In this document: piece after piece, positions 1-5,447 of the stretch | How positions within the stretch are numbered: position 1 is the first letter of the stretch | Layout: the number at the start of each line of letters is the position of its first letter | Source of the DNA: Treponema sp. | GTDB lineage: Bacteria > Spirochaetota > Spirochaetia > Treponematales > Breznakiellaceae | Assembly (NCBI GenBank): GCA_031258265.1 | Contig: JAIRNB010000137.1 | Location: 1-8,456, forward strand | Direction of reading: 5' to 3' | DNA: 8,456 nucleotides | Notes under the pieces: model-generated | The model's database searches: none | What the model was told of the DNA's origin: nothing | Seen by the model: the letters and a program-made list of their open reading frames with translations, nothing else | Position numbers and translations under genes: made by a program

Positions 1-1
1 G

Positions 2-868
2 GCTTTTCCCGGCGCCCTGTTCCTTATTATCTTTTGCTATTTTCCCATGGCCGGGCTTGTGATGGCCTTTCAGGACTACAATAATTCTTTGGGCATTATG
101 GGAAGCCGTTTTATCGGCCTTGGCAATTTCAAATTTCTTTTTTCGACGACCGACGCCTTTATCATCACCAGAAATACGGTACTCTACAACCTGGTATTTA
201 TTGTGTTTAATATGTTCCTCGCGGTACTCATGGCCCTTATGCTCAGCGTCCTTAGAACCCGTAAAACCGCCAAGGTTATCCAGACTCTTTACATGCTGCC
301 CTATTTTCTCTCCTATGCGGTTATCAACATTGTGGTATATGCGTTTCTCTACCGGGATCACGGCCTTATAAATGAAATAATGGGGTATTACGGCCTGCCC
401 GATAAAACCAACTGGTACCAGCAGGCCTGGCTTTGGCCGCCCCTTTTGATCTTTGTCAACGCATGGAAAAACGTGGGCTATCAAACAGTGCTTTACCTGG
501 CGGTAATCTCCGGTATCTCGCAGGATTACTACGAAGCTGCCATGCTCGACGGCGCTTCCAAGTTTCAACAGGCCCTGCGTATAACTCTGCCCCATCTCCG
601 TTTTATCGTGGGTATTTCTATCATCATGTCCATGGGTTCTATTTTCCGGGGCGATTTTGGCCTTTTTTATACGGTGCCCCGGAATACCGGCATGATCTAC
701 CGGGTTACCGATGTCATAGACACGTATATTTACCGGGGCCTTACCTACCTGAATAACGTGGGCATGTCCACGGCGGCCGGGCTTTACCAGTCGGTGGTAG
801 GCTTTATCCTGGTTCTTATTGTCAACGCCGTTGTCAATAAGATCGATCCCGACAGCGCGATGTTTTAA
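2..868 (+). CDS. LplB-type carbohydrate ABC transporter permease (5' truncated)
   Basis: Inner-membrane subunit of a CUT1-type sugar importer. The frame is open to the left edge: the codons from position 2 read AFPGALFLIIFCYFPMAGL, which is the first membrane helix of this family, so the ATG at 47 is internal and the true start lies upstream. 288 residues are visible; the family is about 300-320, so probably only 15-30 are missing. The protein is strongly hydrophobic with about six helices. The cytoplasmic EAA loop that docks the ATPase is clear (EAAMLDGASKFQQALRITLP, near visible residue 178). The C-terminal stretch VTDVIDTYIYRG is typical of LplB relatives. The next gene starts 9 bp after the stop, so the two are co-transcribed and probably form a heterodimeric channel. 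Family assignment is firm; the substrate is unknown. Confidence 0.93.
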   Translation, partial: AFPGALFLIIFCYFPMAGLVMAFQDYNNSLGIMGSRFIGLGNFKFLFSTTDAFIITRNTVLYNLVFIVFNMFLAVLMALMLSVLRTRKTAKVIQTLYMLPYFLSYAVINIVVYAFLYRDHGLINEIMGYYGLPDKTNWYQQAWLWPPLLIFVNAWKNVGYQTVLYLAVISGISQDYYEAAMLDGASKFQQALRITLPHLRFIVGISIIMSMGSIFRGDFGLFYTVPRNTGMIYRVTDVIDTYIYRGLTYLNNVGMSTAAGLYQSVVGFILVLIVNAVVNKIDPDSAMF

Positions 869-872
869 GGGG
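867..872 (+). promoter_or_regulatory. Ribosome binding site of second permease
   Basis: AAGGGG overlaps the TAA stop of the first permease and lies 5 nt before the ATG at 878. This supports that start and suggests translational coupling between the two permease genes. Confidence 0.7.
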
Positions 873-877
873 CGGCT

Positions 878-1816
878 ATGGAAAAAACGGGACGGAAAAG
901 AACGGCGGCGGGAAAAGATAACCTTACCCAGATTTCCTGGAAATGGAATACCGCTTTTCTTATCGCCCTTTTTGCCGGGACTCTCATCATCATCCTGCCC
1001 CTCCTTTTGGTGGTTATCATTTCTTTTACCAGCCAGCTTTCCATCGCCAACAATGGCTATACTTTTTTCCCCTCGGAGTGGACTCTGGAGGCTTACACCT
1101 ATCTGGCAAAAACAGGGGACGCTATCCGCGATTCCTACATCATTACTATTTTTTATACCGCCGCCGGTACAATTATGAGCCTTTCGGTAATGACCCTGTA
1201 CGCCTATGTTATTTCCCAGCGTTTCTTTGTGTTCCGCAAATTTTTTACATGGCTCCTCTTTTTTACCATGTTGTTTGGCGGCGGCCTTGTTCCTTCGTAT
1301 ATACTAAATGTGCGTTACCTCCACATTAACGACTCGGTGTGGATTTTTCTCCTGCCTTCCCTTATGGGCGGTTTTAACGTGATCATCCTGCGGACATTTA
1401 TTAAAACTACCATACCGGAAGCTTTTATAGAATCCGCCAAGATTGACGGCGCGGGGCACTTTACGATTTTTCTTAAGATCGTGCTGCCCCTTTTTAAGGC
1501 GGGGATAGCCACCGTGGGGCTTTTTAACGTCGTGAGCCGCTGGAACGACTGGTTTACGGGGATGCTCTATATTGATAAACCCAGGCTGGTGCCCCTCCAG
1601 ACCATGCTGATAAAACTCCAGAACACCATAGACTTTATCAAGCAAAACGCCGCCGTGGCCGGCACCCCCGACGGTATCGCCCTGCTGCGTTCCCTGCCTT
1701 CGGAGAATATGCGCATGGCCTGTACGATTATCGTTATACTGCCGGTTCTCTTTGCATATCCTTTCTTTCAGCGTTATTTTGTAAGCGGTCTTACGGTGGG
1801 CGGCATTAAAGAATAG
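878..1816 (+). CDS. LplC/CarB-type carbohydrate ABC transporter permease
   Basis: Second inner-membrane subunit of the importer, 312 residues and apparently full length. A charged N-terminus (residues 1-22) is followed by a first helix at about 25-50 and further helices near 88-112, 122-143, 155-175, 205-222 and 281-300. The ATPase-docking loop reads ESAKIDGAG (185-193) followed by FLKIVLPL, a normal EAA-loop variant for this half. The C-terminus FVSGLTVGGIKE matches the usual ending of LplC/YtcP proteins (known: FVKG..IGAVKG-like). The ATG at 878 has an SD-like AAGGGG 5 nt upstream. No ATPase gene follows, which is usual for LplABC-type systems that share an MsmX-like ATPase encoded elsewhere. 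The gene is separated from the binding-protein gene by a structured 142-bp spacer. Confidence 0.93.
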   Translation: MEKTGRKRTAAGKDNLTQISWKWNTAFLIALFAGTLIIILPLLLVVIISFTSQLSIANNGYTFFPSEWTLEAYTYLAKTGDAIRDSYIITIFYTAAGTIMSLSVMTLYAYVISQRFFVFRKFFTWLLFFTMLFGGGLVPSYILNVRYLHINDSVWIFLLPSLMGGFNVIILRTFIKTTIPEAFIESAKIDGAGHFTIFLKIVLPLFKAGIATVGLFNVVSRWNDWFTGMLYIDKPRLVPLQTMLIKLQNTIDFIKQNAAVAGTPDGIALLRSLPSENMRMACTIIVILPVLFAYPFFQRYFVSGLTVGGIKE

Positions 1817-1818
1817 GC

Positions 1819-1846
1819 TTGTTCAAAAACTAAGGTTTTTGAACAA
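1819..1846 (+). repeat. Perfect inverted repeat (12-bp stem, 4-nt loop)
   Basis: TTGTTCAAAAAC, loop TAAG, GTTTTTGAACAA. It begins 2 bp after the stop of the second permease. There is no T-run after it, and the stem is AT-rich, so it is not a textbook terminator. It could be an mRNA 3'-end stabiliser, an operator-like palindrome or one copy of a dispersed palindromic repeat. A related but imperfect copy lies at 4585-4614. Confidence 0.75.
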
Positions 1847-1860
1847 CAAACGCTTAAAAA

Positions 1861-1890
1861 CAGCGGGCTAAAAACCCGGCTGGTTTTTAG
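1861..1890 (+). promoter_or_regulatory. Two overlapping, mutually exclusive hairpins; attenuator or leaky terminator candidate
   Basis: Pairing one joins CAGCGGG (1861-1867) with CCCGGCTG (1875-1882), with one bulged base, and is followed at once by GTTTTTAG, like a weak intrinsic terminator. Pairing two joins CTAAAAACC (1868-1876) with GGTTTTTAG (1882-1890) around a 5-nt loop and uses the T-run as one arm. Only one can form at a time. The position between the permease genes and the binding-protein gene would suit control of their relative expression. Function is inferred from pairing by eye only. Confidence 0.45.
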
Positions 1891-1912
1891 AAGTTTCCGG
1901 TTTGTGGATTAG

Positions 1913-1929
1913 GTTCTCCGTTGGGGAAC
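1913..1929 (+). repeat. Short inverted repeat in binding-protein leader
   Basis: GTTCTCC, loop GTT, GGGGAAC: a 7-bp stem with one G-U pair, ending 30 bp before the ATG at 1959 and 19 bp before its ribosome binding site. It repeats the GTTC...GAAC arm ends of the palindrome at 1819-1846. Role unknown; chance is possible for so short a stem. Confidence 0.4.
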
Positions 1930-1948
1930 ATGGTAAATTTTTAGTTTT

Positions 1949-1954
1949 GGAGAG
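1949..1954 (+). promoter_or_regulatory. Ribosome binding site of solute-binding protein
   Basis: GGAGAG ends 4 nt before the ATG at 1959 (GGAG itself ends 6 nt before). It decides the start in favour of 1959 over the in-frame TTG at 1902, since only 1959 gives a signal peptide at the N-terminus. Confidence 0.75.
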
Positions 1955-1958
1955 AAAA

Positions 1959-3530
1959 ATGAAGAAAGCGTTATTTATCACGCTCGCTTTCCTGACGGTT
2001 TTTTCGGCCGCCGTATTTGCGGGGGGCTGCAGTCAGGCGGGGAGAACAGGGGGAAATGCGCCCGGTTATACCGGGAATCTGCCCTATGCGGAATTCGACT
2101 GGTACATCGGGAATAATCCCGCGGGATCGCCGGATATTCCGGTTGTCAACGATGCCCTTAACGCCTATATCGGGCCCAAGATCAACGCCAAGGTAAATGT
2201 CCATTACTGGCCCAGCGCCGATTGGGAAACCAGGATGACCGTTATGGTATCCTCCGGGCAGGATTTGGGGATCATTGGTTTTGGCAGCCAGTCCAAGCTT
2301 GATTACCTTATCCAGTCCCAGCGGGGTTCCTTTTATCCCATCGAAAAACTCCTGGATCAGTACGGACCTAAAACCAAGGCCCTGTTCAATAAGGGGGTTT
2401 GGGACGCCATGACCATTAACGGCCATATCTACGGCATCCCTTCCCTCAAGGATAACTGTTACATCATTTCTTTCATCTACAATGAGGAAATGGCAAAGAA
2501 ACTTGGGGTAGACGCCGCAAAGGTTCCCTATACCGGCGGCTGGTACAAACTGGAAAGCTGGCTTAACGATGTCAAGGCAAAGCGGGATCAGATAATGGGG
2601 GCCAATATCGAGGAACCCCTTATTTGGAACAGCGAACTTGAGATGCCCTACAATTTCGCCCTGAATACCATGCTTAACGACAGTTTCCTGGCGGTTACCA
2701 ACATCGACGGGATCATGGACATTGCCGGCTACGATTCAAAGACCGTATTCAACCTTTACGGCACCAAGGAATACCGGGATTTTGCCCATGCCCAGTGGCG
2801 GATGGCGCAGAAGAACATCCTGGCCTATGATTACACCGATAAAGAACAGTGGCAGTATACGGGTAATGTTTTTGGCTTTGTCGGCTGGGGCTACACCTAT
2901 ATGCCGGAACACCTTTATGGCAGCGCCTTTACCACCAAAATGGTTGAGCCCGCCCGGGTATGGACAGATACTCAGAATTTCTACTCCGCGGGGACTGCCA
3001 TTTCCGCGGCTTCCAAAAATCCCGACCGGGCTATGATGTTCCTGGAACTGGTCAACAACGATCCCTTTGTGGCTACCATGATGCGTTTTGGCGTTGAAGG
3101 CCAGCATTACAAGAAAGACGCCCAGGGAAAAATGACTTTTGAAGGTACGCGGAACGCGAATGCCGCCGAGCGGGGTTATTACTACTGGTACAACGCCCCG
3201 GTGGGAAACCTTACCATTGTTAATGCCCCGGAAGATCACGCCGGCCCCAATGGCATCATGTTTACCAAGATGAATCAGTTTAACAGCGCCGCGAAACAGC
3301 CCGCCTATATGGGTTTCTCCTTCGATATTCAGCCGGTGAGCAACGAAATTGCCGCCTGCACCAACGTTGTCATGGAATACCGCGATACCCTGCGCCGGGG
3401 CCAGGCCGGTTCCGAAGCCGAAGTTGACAGGCTTATTGATGAATTTAACGCCAAGCTTAAGGCCAATGGCCTTGACAAGATTCTTGCCGAAGCCCAGCGC
3501 CAGGCTAACGCCTTCCTGGCTTCCCGCTAG
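1959..3530 (+). CDS. Extracellular solute-binding lipoprotein, LplA-like (DUF3502-type C-terminus)
   Basis: Substrate-capture protein of the importer, 523 residues, anchored outside the inner membrane. Residues 1-23 are a lipoprotein signal: MKK, a hydrophobic core (ALFITLAFLTVFSAAVF), then AGGC with the lipidated Cys at 24. The lipobox is loose (A at -3), as is common in spirochaetes. A Gly/Ser/Asn-rich linker (25-40) precedes the mature fold. Residues about 45-440 look like a family 1 binding protein (YIGPKINAKVNVHYWPSADWETRMTVMVSSG; GHIYGIPSLKD near 155-165; RAMMFLELVNNDP near 357-369). The last 75 residues (from GFSFDIQPVSNEIAACTNVV at 452) match the DUF3502 end of LplA-like proteins. Many Trp and Tyr residues fit stacking against sugars. 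It follows its two permeases in the same direction, separated by structured RNA. The ligand cannot be told; sequence identity to characterised proteins was not computed. Confidence 0.92.
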   Translation: MKKALFITLAFLTVFSAAVFAGGCSQAGRTGGNAPGYTGNLPYAEFDWYIGNNPAGSPDIPVVNDALNAYIGPKINAKVNVHYWPSADWETRMTVMVSSGQDLGIIGFGSQSKLDYLIQSQRGSFYPIEKLLDQYGPKTKALFNKGVWDAMTINGHIYGIPSLKDNCYIISFIYNEEMAKKLGVDAAKVPYTGGWYKLESWLNDVKAKRDQIMGANIEEPLIWNSELEMPYNFALNTMLNDSFLAVTNIDGIMDIAGYDSKTVFNLYGTKEYRDFAHAQWRMAQKNILAYDYTDKEQWQYTGNVFGFVGWGYTYMPEHLYGSAFTTKMVEPARVWTDTQNFYSAGTAISAASKNPDRAMMFLELVNNDPFVATMMRFGVEGQHYKKDAQGKMTFEGTRNANAAERGYYYWYNAPVGNLTIVNAPEDHAGPNGIMFTKMNQFNSAAKQPAYMGFSFDIQPVSNEIAACTNVVMEYRDTLRRGQAGSEAEVDRLIDEFNAKLKANGLDKILAEAQRQANAFLASR

Positions 3531-3536
3531 AGATTT

Positions 3537-3542
3537 TAAGGA
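3537..3542 (+). promoter_or_regulatory. Possible Shine-Dalgarno for sugar kinase, bridged by a hairpin
   Basis: TAAGGA is the only SD-like sequence before the kinase start outside the hairpin. It lies 42 nt from the ATG at 3585 in linear distance. If the 33-nt hairpin at 3545-3577 is folded, only 2 + 7 = 9 nt remain between them, a normal spacing. The role is inferred from geometry. Confidence 0.4.
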
Positions 3543-3544
3543 AA

Positions 3545-3577
3545 ACGAAAGCCTGCCGGTGTCCGGCAGGCTTTCGT
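3545..3577 (+). terminator. Perfect 15-bp GC-rich hairpin after binding-protein gene (weak terminator, mRNA stabiliser or translation element)
   Basis: ACGAAAGCCTGCCGG, loop TGT, CCGGCAGGCTTTCGT, all 15 pairs perfect. It starts 14 bp after the stop of the binding-protein gene and ends 7 nt before the kinase ATG. An A-rich flank (GAAAACGAAA) and a short broken T-tract (TTTCGTAT) resemble an intrinsic terminator, but the T-run is poor, so read-through into the kinase is likely. Hairpins here often protect abundant binding-protein mRNA. See also the bridged Shine-Dalgarno idea. Confidence 0.65.
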
Positions 3578-3584
3578 ATAAAAA

Positions 3585-4577
3585 ATGCGTAATATCCTTT
3601 CGGTGGACGGCGGCGGCAGCAAGCTTCGCATGCTCCTCTTTGATGAAAACTTTAATATCCTTGGGCGGGGCCTGGCGGGAGGGGTAAATACCAATTCCAC
3701 CACGGCGGAAAATTCTTTATCCAATATAAAGGATTGTCTGGACCAGGTTTTCGGCGGAAAACCGCCCCCGCCGTCTATTGATAAGCTCTACGTGGTCTTT
3801 GTCGGCCCTGTGACGGTTTTTTTGGACATTCTCAAAAAACGAACCGGGGTAAAAGAACTTGCCGTTGTGCCTGAATCCGAGGCCGGTCTTATGGCGGGAG
3901 CCCTCTGGGAAGATGGTTTTTTGGCCGTGTCGGGTACAGGTTCCGATATATTCCTGGTGGATAAGGCGAATCGTTTGAAGGCCCTGGACAGGTCCAGCCG
4001 CAGGACGACTATTGGCGGCTGGGGCCCCATCATCGGGGATCAGGGGAGCGGGGTCTGGATAGGTCAGACGGCGATCAGGGCGGTGGTATCCGGCATCGAA
4101 GGCTGGACGGAGAAGACCCTGATACACGATCTTATCCGGCGGGACTGGAAGCTCAACAAGGATTGGGACATGGTGCCCATGGTGTACCAGGAACCCGCGC
4201 CTTTCAGAAAGGTAGCCTCCCTGACCCGCCAGGTTGAGGAAGCCGCCGCCATGGGGGATGCCGCGGCTCTCCGCATTGTGAAGGAAGCCGGCGAACTTAT
4301 GGCCCTTCAGAGTCTCGCGTTGTTTGCCCGCTTTGAAATTCCCCCCGATATGCGCCGGCTTGTTTGCTGCGGCGGCGCCTGGAAAACCCACCCCCTGATG
4401 TTTGAAACCTTCAAAGAGAGAATCCTCGTAAAATATCCCGATTTTGATATACGAAAACCCCTCTTTGAACATCTTCTGGCGGGTCCCGCCTTTGAAATGT
4501 CCCTGCGGGGGCTGGCAAAGCCCCAGGCGCTAAGGATTCTGAGGGAAAAATTTCCTGATTTTATTATTACATGGTAA
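3585..4577 (+). CDS. BadF/BadG-type ATPase domain sugar kinase (N-acetylglucosamine kinase-like)
   Basis: Likely cytoplasmic ATP-dependent sugar kinase of the actin/hexokinase (ASKHA) fold, 330 residues, near the usual 300-350. The N-terminal phosphate loop is VDGGGSK (7-13). A second phosphate motif is SGTGSD (116-121). The stretch GGWGPIIGDQGSGVWIGQTAI (144-164) is the family signature that in NAGK-like proteins reads GGWG..LGDEGS..WI. CCGGAWKT (261-268) is the late adenosine-site glycine motif. The start is secure: MRNILSVDGGG matches family N-termini and an in-frame TAA lies at 3579-3581. The segment before SGTGS, where NAGK has its catalytic Asp, reads VVPESEAGLMAGAL (94-107), with Glu instead of Asp. 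Placement between a sugar importer and SIS genes suggests it phosphorylates the imported sugar, perhaps an amino sugar. Alternatives in the BadF superfamily, such as activases for radical dehydratases, are unlikely: no CxxC iron-sulphur cysteines are seen at the subunit interface, although C261-C262 are adjacent. Confidence 0.87.
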   Translation: MRNILSVDGGGSKLRMLLFDENFNILGRGLAGGVNTNSTTAENSLSNIKDCLDQVFGGKPPPPSIDKLYVVFVGPVTVFLDILKKRTGVKELAVVPESEAGLMAGALWEDGFLAVSGTGSDIFLVDKANRLKALDRSSRRTTIGGWGPIIGDQGSGVWIGQTAIRAVVSGIEGWTEKTLIHDLIRRDWKLNKDWDMVPMVYQEPAPFRKVASLTRQVEEAAAMGDAAALRIVKEAGELMALQSLALFARFEIPPDMRRLVCCGGAWKTHPLMFETFKERILVKYPDFDIRKPLFEHLLAGPAFEMSLRGLAKPQALRILREKFPDFIITW

Positions 4578-4614
4578 ACCGGGCTTGTTCCAAACCCCGG
4601 TTGGTTTTGAACCA
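4577..4614 (+). promoter_or_regulatory. Overlapping alternative inverted repeats before first SIS gene
   Basis: Pairing one: AACCGGG (4577-4583) with CCCGGTT (4596-4602), followed by GGTTTTG. Pairing two: 4585-4596 with 4603-4614 (TTGTTCCAAACC against GGTTTTGAACCA), imperfect with two mismatches. The two share bases and cannot coexist. The second resembles the palindrome at 1819-1846, including GGCTTGTTC and GGTTTTGAAC. A regulatory or repeat-element role is inferred. Confidence 0.42.
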
Positions 4615-4620
4615 AACTAT

Positions 4621-4650
4621 TGGAAAAACCGCTAAAAGTCCGGTTTTCCA
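4621..4650 (+). repeat. Inverted repeat in leader of first SIS gene
   Basis: TGGAAAAACCG pairs with CGGTTTTCCA (one bulged A) around the 9-nt loop CTAAAAGTC. It ends 8 nt before the ribosome binding site at 4659. The position relative to the preceding GTTC/GAAC repeat parallels the pair of repeats at 1819-1890. Confidence 0.5.
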
Positions 4651-4658
4651 TTAAATTC

Positions 4659-4665
4659 AAGGGAG
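4659..4665 (+). promoter_or_regulatory. Ribosome binding site of first SIS gene
   Basis: AAGGGAG, 8 nt before the ATG at 4674. It fixes that start and argues against the longer in-frame TTG start at 4620, whose extra 18 residues are encoded by the inverted repeat. Confidence 0.8.
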
Positions 4666-4673
4666 ACAGTAGT

Positions 4674-5444
4674 ATGCTTGTTGACAGTTTTTATGATTAT
4701 TGCGGGAAACTTCTGGATAATATCCGGCGGGACGAAGCGGCCACTCTGGAAAAGGCCGCCGAGATGATCGCCTCGGCTGTGGCGGCGGGGCACAATTTTT
4801 TTATCCATGACCGGGGCCACTGTATCGGCGGGGAACTGCTCGCCCGGGCCGGCGGGGCGGTTTTCGTGCGCCGCCTTGATATTGTCATCCCGGACCCAAG
4901 CCTCCTGGCGCCCCACACAGGTTCCCGCAAACTATCACGGGAAAAGCTTTCCGGCGACGCCCTGGTACAGCGAAAAAGAAAGTTTGAAACCGAATATGTC
5001 GATTACCTTTTTGACATCAACGGCCTTGCAAAGGATGACGTTCTTTTTCTCAATTCCAATTCGGGCTTCGGTTTTGCCGCTACCAATGTGGCCGCCGCCG
5101 CAAAGCGGAAGGGCCTTAAACTTATTGTCATGTCCTCCAAACAGACATCCGCTTCCGTTACGCCCGAGGGAAGTGATAAAAAACTTTCCGAATACGCCGA
5201 CATCCTCTTTGATAACCATGCGCCTTATGGGGACGCGGTGTTTGAAGTCAAGGGTCTGGATGAAAAGCTATGGCCCGCTTCGGGCATGGGAGCCGCCTTT
5301 ATCGCCTGGCCCCTTATCCTGCGGACCGTTGAAAAACTCCAGGAAAAGGGAGTTAATCCTTCGGTTTTCCGCAGCGCCAATATTCCCGGCGGCCCCGGCC
5401 AAAACGCCGAGGTGACAAAACACTACGAGGATTTTGGGTATTAA
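4674..5444 (+). CDS. SIS-domain sugar phosphate-binding protein, diverged UPF0309-like copy
   Basis: Predicted soluble sugar isomerase (SIS) domain protein of 256 residues. SIS domains bind phosphosugars in isomerases, N-acetylmuramic acid 6-phosphate etherases and RpiR regulators. An N-terminal helix pair (1-38) precedes the Rossmann-like core. The phosphate-binding loop is LNSNSGFG (126-133). The family segment that usually reads GTGHSH is DRGHC here (46-50), followed by GGELLARAGG (52-61). It keeps DNHAPYGDAVFEVKGL (180-195) and VFRSANIPGG (231-240), shared with the next gene. About 16 extra residues (around 75-115, rich in Lys/Arg/Ser) lie between RAGG and the SIS loop compared with that gene. 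No DNA-binding domain is present, so it is not an RpiR regulator. Probably an enzyme acting on the kinase product, perhaps as a heterodimer with its neighbour; reaction unknown. Confidence 0.83.
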   Translation: MLVDSFYDYCGKLLDNIRRDEAATLEKAAEMIASAVAAGHNFFIHDRGHCIGGELLARAGGAVFVRRLDIVIPDPSLLAPHTGSRKLSREKLSGDALVQRKRKFETEYVDYLFDINGLAKDDVLFLNSNSGFGFAATNVAAAAKRKGLKLIVMSSKQTSASVTPEGSDKKLSEYADILFDNHAPYGDAVFEVKGLDEKLWPASGMGAAFIAWPLILRTVEKLQEKGVNPSVFRSANIPGGPGQNAEVTKHYEDFGY

Positions 5445-5447
5445 GCC

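Noticed and set aside
47..868. ATG at 47 as the true start of the first permease
   Set aside because: The frame remains open to the window edge, and the upstream codons complete the expected first membrane helix.
1891..1950. Promoter for the binding-protein gene, for example TAAATT at 1934 as a -10 box
   Set aside because: No -35-like hexamer occurs at 16-18 bp spacing; TTGTGG at 1902 is 26 bp away and TTGGGG at 1921 only 7 bp.
1902..1958. Longer binding-protein start at TTG 1902, adding 19 residues
   Set aside because: The extension would bury the signal peptide inside the protein. The ATG at 1959 has GGAGAG at good spacing and starts directly with MKK plus a hydrophobic core.
3717..4472. 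251-codon open frame on the - strand inside the kinase gene
   Set aside because: It is fully antisense to a gene with clear family motifs. It has no recognisable domain and is explained by the codon bias of the real gene.
3585..4577. 2-hydroxyacyl-CoA dehydratase or benzoyl-CoA reductase activase (classical BadF/HgdC role)
   Set aside because: The iron-sulphur cysteines expected for those activases are not apparent. The GGWG..GD.GS..WIG motif and the sugar-transport context favour a sugar kinase.
4620..4673. Longer first SIS protein starting at TTG 4620
   Set aside because: The 18 extra residues are encoded by an inverted repeat, and AAGGGAG sits 8 nt before the ATG at 4674.
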